The translations under genes were made by a program, and so were the position numbers. Shown here piece by piece: positions 43,720 through 52,270 of a stretch of 64,000 nt of DNA; within the stretch, counting starts at the first letter, position 1; each line of letters starts with the position of its first letter. This stretch comes from Streptomyces typhae (GTDB lineage Bacteria > Actinomycetota > Actinomycetes > Streptomycetales > Streptomycetaceae). The stretch is from the NCBI RefSeq assembly GCF_009755605.1, contig NZ_WPNZ01000013.1:223734-287733 (forward strand). The letters are read 5' to 3'. The notes below the pieces were generated by a model. It was given only the letters and a program-made list of their open reading frames with translations, did not search any database and was not told the DNA's origin.

Positions 43720-45636
43720 TCAGTGCAACACACGGGCCAGTTTGACGCGGGAGTCCACATCGAGCTTCCGGTAGATCTGGCGCAGGTGGAAGTTGATGGT
43801 GTGCGGGGAGCGCGAGACCCGGTTGGCCACCTGCTGGTTGGTCAGGCCCTCTGCCACCAGACGTGCGATGCGGTGCTCGATCTCCGTCAGCCCGGATCGG
43901 GTCCGCGAACCGCTCGGCCGGTACGGGCGCCTGCCCTGACCCGTCACGGTCACGGATGCGGGAACCGGTGTCGACACGGTCTTCCCGGCGCCCTGCGGAC
44001 CGTCGCTCCCGGCCTTCCTGAGAAGCGATTCGACCCGCGTGACCGAGGCGAGGGCGCCGATGGCGCGGTACCCCTCCAGCGCCGTCCCCAGATGTCGCCG
44101 AGCCGCGGACCCGTCCTCCCACCGTTCCAGGAGCACGGTCCCCAGATCCTCGCTGGCCGCCGCGGCCGCCCAAGGAACACTGTGCTGAAGGGCCGCGTAC
44201 TCCAGAGCGTCGGCGTCCTGGTGCAGCAGCCCCCAGGCGTGCCCGGCCTCAGCAGCGAGCCCCTGGTGCCCGGCGTTCTGGTCCGCGAGCCGCGCCACCC
44301 GCCGGGTGATCGCTGTGGCCAGCGTCTTCTCGCCCGCAGCCCGGCACAGACGCACCAGATGTGCGGCCACCCCGGCATCCAGCAGAAGGACGGATGCCTT
44401 GGTGAGCAGATCGGGGAATCGCTTTACCAGCAGCTCGACCGCCATGGCCGCGTCCATACCTGCCGTGGTCACCCTGAAGTCGGCCCAGTCATGGCGTACG
44501 GGCCGCAACGCACCGGGCTGGGCGACGATCTCCGAGCGGGCCCGCCAGAACTGGTCCACGGCCTCGGACCAGTGCCCCTGGGCGAGCGTCATCAGGGACA
44601 GCAAGGAGATTCCCTGCGCGGCGGTCAGGTGCGCGTCGACGCGCTGGGCCCCTGCGACCCCCGCACGTATCTCCGCCTCAGCCTTCTCGGTACGGCCCGT
44701 CCCCATGAGCAGTCGTCCGCGCACGATCGACGACTCGGCCAACGCCCAGGGATGCTCGAGCCGTTCAGCCAGTTCCCGGGCACGGGCGAGGTGCGCCTCG
44801 CCCTCCGTGAAGCGGCCAAGATGGACCAGCATGACGGCCAGGACGAGCGGAGGATACGGACGCCAGGCGACGGGCAGGGCGTCCTGGTCCATCCGCAGGG
44901 CCTCGTGGCCCCACTCCAGCGCTTGATCGACGCGGCCCGCGGCCCAGTCCAGGTTCGCGAGGACCAAGGCGGCGACGACGGAGACGGCGCTGCGCCTCCG
45001 GGTCGCGACTATCGCCTTCGCCCGGTCCCGCTGCTTTGTCTCATCGGGGACGAACAAGGCGAGGATCTCCGCGGCATCGGCGTCGCCGCCCACCGCGCCG
45101 TCCGCAGGCGCGGGCGCCTCGTTCAGCGTCCGGCTCAACGCGATCTCGGTGTGCGGGTCGAGCGGCCGGCCGGGATCCTCCCGGCACAACAGCAGGGCCG
45201 ACACCAGGGACTCAGGGGCTTGTTCGGCCATCCGTCCCACAGGCATCGGCCGTTCCCCGGAGGCGGGCGGCTTCGGACGGGCCTCGGTGGCCGGCGCAAT
45301 CGCGGCCGGCGCAGGCGACCGGTGCGGGGGCGCACCCCGCAGCAGGACCTTCCGGAGGGGGACGGAGATCCGGGTATTGAGCTTGCGGCGCAGGCCGGGC
45401 GAGCGGAACACCAGCCTGTGCCCCTTGATGCCGATCACGCCCGCCGTGATCGTCTCTTCGAGCGCCAGCAGCATCGAGAGAGCCGTCACCGACTGCACCC
45501 GGGCAACTTCCTGAAGCGTGAACGGCTCGCCGACGAGCGCGGCAGCCTGAACGAACTCCACAGCCTGCAGTGACAGTTCGGCCAACTCCAGCGGCACTTC
45601 CCGCAGTGGCTCGTATGGTATCGAGTAGTCCGGCAT
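43720..45636 (-). CDS. LuxR-family regulator of LAL type lacking the ATPase domain
   Basis: 638 aa. C-terminal GerE-type helix-turn-helix, SGLTEIEHRIARLVAEGLTN followed by QQVANRVSRSPHTINFHLRQ, at about 575-635. The middle is TPR-like helical repeats (WALAESSIVRGRLLMGTGRT). The N-terminus LSLQAVEFVQAAALVGEPFT corresponds to the winged helix that normally follows the AAA ATPase in LAL regulators; the Walker A/B part is absent. Convergent with the Rrf2 gene. A second regulator of the cluster is plausible. Confidence 0.85.
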   Translation of the reverse strand: MPDYSIPYEPLREVPLELAELSLQAVEFVQAAALVGEPFTLQEVARVQSVTALSMLLALEETITAGVIGIKGHRLVFRSPGLRRKLNTRISVPLRKVLLRGAPPHRSPAPAAIAPATEARPKPPASGERPMPVGRMAEQAPESLVSALLLCREDPGRPLDPHTEIALSRTLNEAPAPADGAVGGDADAAEILALFVPDETKQRDRAKAIVATRRRSAVSVVAALVLANLDWAAGRVDQALEWGHEALRMDQDALPVAWRPYPPLVLAVMLVHLGRFTEGEAHLARARELAERLEHPWALAESSIVRGRLLMGTGRTEKAEAEIRAGVAGAQRVDAHLTAAQGISLLSLMTLAQGHWSEAVDQFWRARSEIVAQPGALRPVRHDWADFRVTTAGMDAAMAVELLVKRFPDLLTKASVLLLDAGVAAHLVRLCRAAGEKTLATAITRRVARLADQNAGHQGLAAEAGHAWGLLHQDADALEYAALQHSVPWAAAAASEDLGTVLLERWEDGSAARRHLGTALEGYRAIGALASVTRVESLLRKAGSDGPQGAGKTVSTPVPASVTVTGQGRRPYRPSGSRTRSGLTEIEHRIARLVAEGLTNQQVANRVSRSPHTINFHLRQIYRKLDVDSRVKLARVLH

Positions 45637-46173
45637 GCGAAGTTCCCACCAGCTTCGGTTCGGCCAGCTCCTGTCGTTACCTCGTGAGTGTCATCGGCGG
45701 TCGGGCATGCGGACAAGTCCACTTCGCTTCCAGGCCGCCCGCAGATACATGAGTGATACAAGCGTGATACGCGGTGCGTGCGGTGTGTGCAGCGCCATGG
45801 TTTCGCCTGGCTGCGGGTCAAACGCTACCGGCTGCCGTCGTCATTGATGAGGCTTTGTTGTTGATGAGGCTTCGCGGAAGCTTGATGACCGGTGTTGCCC
45901 ACTGCGGTACGCGGTCGTCGCTGCGGATCGACCCGACGAGTCCGTCCAGAGCCTCGTGCCACTTCGCGAGCTGCTGCTTGTGGTGACGCACCAGTTCGTC
46001 GACGCCCCGGCTCCACGAACGCCGACTGCCTCGCGCAAGTCAGCAGTGACCAGGGAGACTTCCCGATGCTTGTGGCGACGATCCACGTACCGCGCGTGGA
46101 GCACTCGGGGCTGAGCCTGCGGCTGCCCCCGGCCGGGGCGGTCCATGATCCGGTGACGCATCCATAGCTCAGG
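45637..46173. other. Region without a supportable gene
   Basis: Short overlapping frames on both strands with no coherent family signal. Between 45840 and 45890 the sequence repeats GATGAGGCTT twice at 21-bp spacing. Probably debris next to the frameshifted gene downstream. Confidence 0.4.
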
Positions 46174-46600
46174 TCAGGAGTGGTCCCAGTGGTCCCGCAC
46201 GATTCGGTACACCGTGTAGATCGGACCGAGCCAGCGTGCGAGCTGGTAGGGGCGGCTCTGGTCGCCGCGGCAGTGATGGTGCCCGGCTGGATTCTGTGCC
46301 GTGCTGCTCCTCTTCGCCATGGGTGTCTCACCTCTTCCGGGTTCCCCACAGCGCGTACGCGAGAAGTACGCCCAGGTGGACCATGGGACGGTGATGGCGC
46401 CGAGCCCGGCGTCGACCAGGCCGAGTTGCTGGATCGCGTAACGCACGAGCAGGAAGCCGTGCGGGGAACGCAGGTGGGGCGGCGCGGTCGTCAGAGCCGT
46501 GGTGATGCCTTCGGTGACGGCGGTCGCGGCCGCCTTGACCGGGCCGAGGGCCCTCGCCCCGGTCGCTTGCCGTAAGGCTGGTGGATCCAGTCATGACCTG
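46174..46600 (-). pseudogene. Small membrane-protein gene, frameshifted
   Basis: The frame starting MTGSTSLTASDRGEGPR (46600) gives way near 46560 to a better-coded frame RALGPVKAAATAVTEGITTA and LLVRYAIQQLGLVDAGLGAI, and again near 46385 to VHLGVLLAYALWGTRKR. A final piece MAKRSSTAQNPAGHHHCRGD to YTVYRIVRDHWDHS (46320-46174) may be a separate 48-aa ORF with GAGGTG ahead. Family unknown. Confidence 0.4.
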
Positions 46601-46822
46601 CCTCGCTTTTCTTGTCTTGTGAGTGCGTTGGGCGGGCCGGCCGGTGGGGCCCGCACGCCAAGGGGTGGGTGCGGTCCTCATCGTGCGTACGCGGGTTGGA
46701 GGACTGGTTGGAGTCGCCGTTGCAGTCGGCATCAGCCACGACTGGAGGGCAGGGCGGAAGGGGCCGCTGCACTGCGGTTGGGGATAGCCTTGACGGGAGT
46801 TGCTCCACTCGGGGGAGGGGCG

Positions 46823-47935
46823 ATGGGCGATCAGGCCGTCTCACGGACACTGCGTTTCGAACTGCTCGGGCCGCTGCGCGCATGGCGGGAAGGGGCCGAA
46901 CTGGATCTCGGCCAGCAGCAACAGAGGGTTGTCCTCGCCATACTGCTGCTGAACGTCAATCGCTCACTGAGTCAGCAGCAACTGATGAGCGGCCTATGGG
47001 GGATGACGCCGCCGGCGCACGCGGTGAACCTCCCGCAGCGGCATGCCTCGGGGCTGCGCCGTGTGCTCGAACCCGGCCGACGACCCCGTTCGCTGTCGCG
47101 TCTGCTGGCCTGGACCGCGGCCGGCTACCGGCTGACCGTGCCGCCCGACCGGCTGGATCTGCACGACTTGGACCGTGAGGTGCAACGTGCCCGCGCCGCG
47201 CGCAGCGCGGGAGGCATGCCCGCGGCGGCCGTAGCGCTGCACGAGGCATTGGGTCTGTCGCGCGGGCAGGTGTGCGAAGGGTTGTCCGGGCCGTCGGTCG
47301 AGGCCGAACGGCAGCGGCTGGAACAACGGCGGCTCAAGGTGCTGGAGGAGCGCATCGAAGTGGACCTCGGGCTCCGTGCCCCCTTCGACCTGGCGGGTGG
47401 GTTGCGCCGGCTCGTGGCCGATCAGCCGACACGGGAGAATCTGTACGGCCTGCTCATGCTTGCGCTGTACTGTGCGGGCCACCAGGCCGAGGCGCTGGCC
47501 GCCTTCCGGCAGGCGCGCCGGAGCATCCACGAGCGGATCGGGACCGAGCCCACGGAACGGCTGCAGCGGCTGCACCAGCGGATTCTCGCAGGGGACATGG
47601 CACTTGACGTACCGCAGCCGAGCTTGGCCGCTGCGTCTGCGGCCGGACTGCGCTCGGGCCCAGCAGGGTTGGGCTCAAGTGTGACAGGATCGGCTTACGG
47701 TCCAGCAGGATCGGGTTTCGTCTCGGCAGAATCAGGCCCGCAGCAGCCCGACCGCACCCGGCGGCACCACTCCCTGGTTCCCGCCCAACTGCCGCACTGC
47801 ATACGCGACTTCGTTGGTCGGGCCGACGCGATCGCCCGGCTCGATGCTCTCCTGCCCGGTGAAGGCCGCAGCACCGGGGGTGGGGCCTTGACCCTTGATC
47901 TTGGACACACGAGACACTGGATCCTGAGGATCTGA
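46823..47935 (+). pseudogene. AfsR/SARP-type regulator truncated by an IS3 insertion
   Basis: From ATG 46823 behind GGGGAGGGG. OmpR-type DNA-binding domain (LRFELLGPLRAWREGAELDL) and BTAD domain (LDLHDLDREVQRARAARSAG to ERIGTEPTERLQRLHQRILA) are complete; a Ser/Gly/Pro linker follows, and the start of the NB-ARC ATPase FVGRADAIARLDALLPGEGR. The frame then enters insertion-sequence DNA at about 47902 and stops. The remaining 350-residue N-terminal part could still act as a small SARP, since short SARPs lack the ATPase. Confidence 0.8.
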
Positions 47936-48125
47936 GAACGGACATCTCGTGGTCATGAAGAACTATCCGCCGCAGTTCAAGGCGGACGCGGTCGCGCTGT
48001 ATCGGTCGCGGCCCGAAGCGACGATCCGGCAGGTCGCCGTCGATCTGGAAATCAATACCGAGACCCTGCGCAACTGGGTCCGGGATGCTGGTGCCAGTCG
48101 GCCTCGGGGACGCCGCGGGGAGACA
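47902..48125 (+). mobile_element. IS3-family element fragment (left end and OrfA start)
   Basis: A TGGACAC-type terminal sequence begins about 47902. OrfA starts at GTG 47949 or ATG 47955 (MKNYPPQFKADAVALYRSRP, IRQVAVDLEINTETLRNWVR), the helix-turn-helix part of IS3/IS51-group OrfA. It breaks off after about 55 residues; OrfB is missing. Confidence 0.75.
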
Positions 48126-48300
48126 TCAGTCGAGCCGCCCACGGGCTCATGCACCACCGCCGACTCGCCCGCGACTACGAAATCCACCCGCACCGCAGTG
48201 AAGCCCTCATCCACCTCGCGATGAACGACCTCATGACCCGCCGCGTCACCGGCGAAACCACCCCCAACTGGCGCGGAACCTGCCCCCCCGGCAACCAGCC
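48126..48300 (+). mobile_element. IS5-family transposase C-terminal tail (remnant)
   Basis: MHHRRLARDYEIHPHRSEAL and IHLAMNDLMTRRVTGETT, ending NWRGT. The same tail, nearly identical, is at 61030-61158. Joined directly to the IS3 OrfA fragment, so two elements collided here. Confidence 0.75.
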
Positions 48301-48420
48301 CCCACCACAGGACCAGACACCCAGTGAGCGCCCCGGCACCGTGAGCCCCGACGGACTGCCTGGCTCTGGAACGGGCGCCGACCCGGCTGCCACCGAACAC
48401 CATCCCGGAGTGCCGCACGC

Positions 48421-49971
48421 TCACCCCGGCACTCCGTCGGCGGCGGACAGGTAGGGCAAGTGGCGGCCGGTGATCTGGCGGCAGGCGACCCTGGCGGAGT
48501 CCAGGGCACCGAGGATCCAGGTGTGGTGCACGCTGAGGTGTTCGCCCGCGAAGTGGATGTCGCTCTCGGCACTCTGGCCCGCGGTGAAGAGTTCGCGGAA
48601 CTGCCCGGGAAGGAACTTCGCGTCGCCCGCCGCCCACTGCGTGGACCACGTCACGTCATGGGCCTCGATGAAGAGGCTGTGGACGTCGACTTCCGGATGC
48701 AGCAACTGGAGATCGTACAGGGCGCGGGCGACCCGGGTGTCCCTGTCCTGGGGGAGCCAGGTGTAGGCGTCGGTCATCCAGGCGTACTGGAGCAGGACTC
48801 CCGGGCCGGTGGTGCTGATGCCGTTCGAGGGATAGACCACCCAGCGTGAGGGGAGGTCGGTGATGGACTGGCCGCCGTGCGCGGGCCGGTCGCCGCGTTC
48901 CCAGAACCGTTCGGCGAAGCGCAGGCCGACCTTGTAGAGCGGCTGGTAGTTCATGGCGCGGATGGCCCGCTCCTTGTCGGGCGACCACCTGGGGCGGTGC
49001 CACATGCGGACCACGGCCGGGGGCACCGCGACGATGATCTTGTCGAAGTGGGCGTGCCGGCCCGCGCCGCCATCGGTGTAGTGGACGGTGACCCCGGACG
49101 GATGCTGCTGGAGGGCGTGGACGTGGGCGCCCATCAGGAACCGGTCGTGTCCGATCACCCGGGCGCAGGCGGCCGGCAGCCGGTCCATGCCGTCCTTGAC
49201 GGTCTTCCAGCGGCGCTCGGCGAAGTCGACGTTCTCCATGACGATCTCGGGGAAGCTGGCCTGGAACTGGTTGGTCTGCGAGGTCATCACCTCGACGTAG
49301 TCGATCTCGCGCGGGCTCCAGCCGCAGACGGTGGTCAGGTAGCTGTAGAAGGACCAGTCGTCGTACTGGATGAGCGCCCGGAACCCCTCCGCGAAGTCAC
49401 GCTTGAGCAGCTCCACGTAGTAGCTGATGACCCGGTCGAGTATCTGCCGGGCGGTGCGCACCGGCAGGGGCAGGCCGAAGCCCAGTTCCTCGGGGTGTGC
49501 CTCGGCGTACTCGACCGTCATTACACGGCCGTGCCGGTCGCGTGCGCCGTTGACCAGTACCCGGTTCCCCTGCGGGTGGCACAGCACGTAATCGAGCAGC
49601 TCGATCGATCCGTCGCGGGTGTTGAGGAAATCGATCAGGTCGAACACCGGCTGGTGCTCGAGCATCAGCGGCAGACGCATCGCCCCGGCCTCGAAGTACT
49701 GCTCGGGCCGGGAGGAGAACCGGTGGGTCATGATCCGTCCGCCGACCCGGCCCGGCGACGCCTCCAGGATCGTCACCTCATGTCCCTGGCCGCGCAGCAG
49801 CAGGGCCGCGTACAGGCCGGCCATGCCCGCGCCGATGATGCCGATCCGGCCTCCGGGCCGCAGGGGTGTCGTACCACGGGCGGGCGGACTGGGTCCGATG
49901 GCCCGCGCCCACTTGGAGTACGCGGCCCGCAGGCTGTAAGGCAGTGCTGGCTCCGGTACGGCGTCTGGCAT
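48421..49971 (-). CDS. FAD-dependent amine oxidase (L-amino-acid oxidase type)
   Basis: 516 aa. Dinucleotide-binding RIGIIGAGMAGLYAALLLRG with the acidic end of the second strand in EVTILEAS (about 42-72), then GRVGGRIMTHRF. C-terminal FAD motif SDIHFAGEHLSVHHTWILGA and LDSARVACRQI. It resembles flavin monoamine oxidases and L-amino-acid oxidases of actinomycetes that deaminate amino acids to keto acids with H2O2. It is divergent from an ATP-grasp-like gene across seven 12-bp repeats, and is therefore placed with the sulfoxide synthase set. No secretion signal. Confidence 0.9.
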   Translation of the reverse strand: MPDAVPEPALPYSLRAAYSKWARAIGPSPPARGTTPLRPGGRIGIIGAGMAGLYAALLLRGQGHEVTILEASPGRVGGRIMTHRFSSRPEQYFEAGAMRLPLMLEHQPVFDLIDFLNTRDGSIELLDYVLCHPQGNRVLVNGARDRHGRVMTVEYAEAHPEELGFGLPLPVRTARQILDRVISYYVELLKRDFAEGFRALIQYDDWSFYSYLTTVCGWSPREIDYVEVMTSQTNQFQASFPEIVMENVDFAERRWKTVKDGMDRLPAACARVIGHDRFLMGAHVHALQQHPSGVTVHYTDGGAGRHAHFDKIIVAVPPAVVRMWHRPRWSPDKERAIRAMNYQPLYKVGLRFAERFWERGDRPAHGGQSITDLPSRWVVYPSNGISTTGPGVLLQYAWMTDAYTWLPQDRDTRVARALYDLQLLHPEVDVHSLFIEAHDVTWSTQWAAGDAKFLPGQFRELFTAGQSAESDIHFAGEHLSVHHTWILGALDSARVACRQITGRHLPYLSAADGVPG

Positions 49972-50041
49972 GTCCGTGGCACTCCTGCCCGGCTCGGGTG
50001 GCCGCCCGGCGGGCGGCCGGTCTGCTCAGGACTGGTGTTCC

Positions 50042-50125
50042 CTTGTCAGGGACTTTCTTAGGGACCTTGTCAGGGACCTTGTCAGGGGGCTTGATTGGGT
50101 CCTTGTTTGGGGGCTTGTTAGGGAA
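50042..50125. repeat. Seven tandem 12-bp repeats (CTTGTCAGGGAC-type)
   Basis: Units at 50042, 50054, 50066, 50078, 50090, 50102 and 50114; two are perfect CTTGTCAGGGAC and the others differ at up to four positions. They lie in the divergent region between the amine oxidase and the ATP-grasp-like gene, in non-coding DNA. Iteron-like operator or slippage array. Confidence 0.9.
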
Positions 50126-50266
50126 CCTTCTTCCGTTATGTCATGGAAAGAAGCGATAAGTCGTCAGAAGAAGGTCTGAGTCGCGAGAAGAGGTATTCGT
50201 TCCGCTGGGTGGGGGACGTCCGCCCGGTGGTGCAACGATGATGACGCGGCCCTCGTTGTTCCGGTC

Positions 50267-51967
50267 ATGGACACCTTCCCGAGCGCCACCGGCCCGCACG
50301 GACCACGCATCCGGCTGAAAGACGGTACAGAACGCGCGTGGGAGGGCTTCGGCACCGGCCCGTACGTGCACCAGGGGGGCCTCGCCGACTACAGCGCACG
50401 TCTGCTCGGCCTGACGCCGCAGCAGGCCGAGCAGGAAGCGGCGCGCCGCCTCCTGCCGTACCGCGCCACCCCGCAGGACCGTGACCCCTCTCTCTTCCTG
50501 CACGGCGCCACACCCGCCAACCGGCACTTCGAAGGGGATGTCGCAGATCTGGCGGAGGGGCGTCCCCCCTATGACTGCGCCACCTACCTGGAGGCACGAG
50601 CGGCCTTCCTCGCCCGGCCGGGCGACCTGCTCGTGGGGCGGACACGGCCCTGGCGGGAGGCAGCCGAGGTGTTCGGCGTGGACGCGGTGGACCTTCAGGA
50701 CCTGAAGCACTACTACCTGTGCCAGGCACTGCTCGCCACGGCCGTACGCCACACCGAGAGCCACCCCGAGAGCCACCACGACAAGGACGCCAGCCCGCTG
50801 GGACGCGTCATCGCCTGGCTGCGCGCACGCCCGCACGCAGTGGCCCGCCCGTACGCCCTGGACGGAGAGACCCAGATCTTCCTGCTGTGGCTGCTGCGCC
50901 GGACGGGCCTGGAACGCCTGCACACCGACGCCAACAGCCCGCGCGTCGCCACCGCCTGGAACAGCAAGAACCACATCCACCCCTACATCCGGGACGCCGA
51001 GGAACTGCCCGCACACGAGGGGATGCCACCGGACCGACTGCTGGCAGCCGAGCAGCGGCTGAGCCTGGCTCACCGCCGTCTGGGACTGGTCATGCCCGTC
51101 CTGCCCGGCTACACCGTGCGCCGCCATGCCGACGAGCCCGACCGCTTCGCCGACGACACCGGGCGCGCCGCCGATCTGCTGCGCCGGCGTTACGGCCTGC
51201 GCCGGGCCTTCTTCAAACCGTGCGAGGCGGGCAGCGGCGCCCGCATCGTCGGCCCCGTCGACCTGCACGACGCCGCGAGGCTCCGCGACGCCGCCACCGA
51301 GGCTCACCAGCACGGTGACGACTACCTGCTGGAGGCGGCCGTGGACTACCTCACCTACGACGACGGCGGGGGCAGCCGCTGTCCCGTCGCCCCCTCCGGA
51401 CACATCCGCGACGGCCGCGTGGCCCCCGGGCTCACCCTCCAGATCCTCAACGGCTACGCCTGGGAGGGCAACGTCTTCACCGACCGTGCCGGATGGCGGC
51501 GATGCGGTCTGCCGCCCGCGCTGTACGACACCATGGCCCGGGCCATGGAGGCACTGCACACGGCCTTCCTCAGCCAGGCCAGCGTCACCGACGGCAGCCA
51601 CGGCGGCCTGGTGACCGGCGGGGTGGACTTCGCCGTCGGGCGGATCGGCGGCGTCTTCGGGGACGAGGTCCTGGCCGCCGCGATCGACTTCAACCTCTCC
51701 TCGCACGGCGCGGAGTACCTGAGGACCTTCCAGGACAAGTCCGGTGCCCGCTATGCCGCCACCCGCCTGTTCCGGCCTTCGGCTACCGCCTCCTTGACCG
51801 CCGGCCGCGCGGCCGTGCCGGACGCCGATCTGATCGCCTGTGTGCCGGACCGATGGGGCATGGTGGCCGCTACCGGCCTCGACGTCCTGGACGCCGCCGA
51901 GGAGACCCGGCGCCGCATCGACGTGCTGGCTTCCGCCGGGCTCGTCCACCTGGCTCGGCAGCGGTGA
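50267..51967 (+). CDS. ATP-grasp-like ligase (tentative)
   Basis: 566 aa from ATG 50267. Residues about 310-500 show ATP-grasp features: FFKPCEAGSGARIVGPVDLH (phosphate-binding strand), DYLLEAAVDYLTYDDGGGSR, and IDFNLSSHGAEYLRTFQDKS where the acidic/Asn metal ligands are expected. The N-terminal 280 residues, including LHTDANSPRVATAWNSKNHI, resemble a pre-ATP-grasp region. I could not name the subfamily; peptide-bond formation using an amino acid is the usual reaction. It probably forms a pathway with the convergent ATP-grasp/sulfoxide synthase operon. Confidence 0.6.
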   Translation: MDTFPSATGPHGPRIRLKDGTERAWEGFGTGPYVHQGGLADYSARLLGLTPQQAEQEAARRLLPYRATPQDRDPSLFLHGATPANRHFEGDVADLAEGRPPYDCATYLEARAAFLARPGDLLVGRTRPWREAAEVFGVDAVDLQDLKHYYLCQALLATAVRHTESHPESHHDKDASPLGRVIAWLRARPHAVARPYALDGETQIFLLWLLRRTGLERLHTDANSPRVATAWNSKNHIHPYIRDAEELPAHEGMPPDRLLAAEQRLSLAHRRLGLVMPVLPGYTVRRHADEPDRFADDTGRAADLLRRRYGLRRAFFKPCEAGSGARIVGPVDLHDAARLRDAATEAHQHGDDYLLEAAVDYLTYDDGGGSRCPVAPSGHIRDGRVAPGLTLQILNGYAWEGNVFTDRAGWRRCGLPPALYDTMARAMEALHTAFLSQASVTDGSHGGLVTGGVDFAVGRIGGVFGDEVLAAAIDFNLSSHGAEYLRTFQDKSGARYAATRLFRPSATASLTAGRAAVPDADLIACVPDRWGMVAATGLDVLDAAEETRRRIDVLASAGLVHLARQR

Positions 51968-52213
51968 CGGCGATCGGCTGCCCCCTCGCCGTGTCATGCG
52001 CAGCCACGTCGGACACCTCGTTGTCCGCGAACTCCGTAGGGCGTAGTTCTCCTTCACCGCCCTCGAAATGGGCCACCCCACCCGTTCGGTATCACCGTCG
52101 TACTGATGGCAGAGGAGCGAAGACGACGTCCGCTCGATGACGCCTCCTGGTCCGGGCCCGCCAGGACACCCGGAGTCGCCACGCACGGCCGCCTGCTGAG
52201 CCAATGTTGACTT

Positions 52214-52250
52214 TCCTGACCGCCCGTCAGGTTGGGTGGCGGGTCATCTA
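52214..52250. terminator. Imperfect hairpin between convergent ATP-grasp genes
   Basis: TGACCGCC and GGCGGGTCA pair with one bulge around CGTCAGGTTGGGT, in the 300-bp gap of two convergent genes. The remainder of 51968-52270 shows nothing else. Confidence 0.5.
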
Positions 52251-52270
52251 TGCCTTGTTGTCGGCCCCGC

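Noticed and set aside
50042..50125. Plasmid-type replication origin (iterons)
   Set aside because: Repeats are iteron-like, but no rep gene, AT-rich unwinding region or DnaA box is nearby; a promoter array is simpler.
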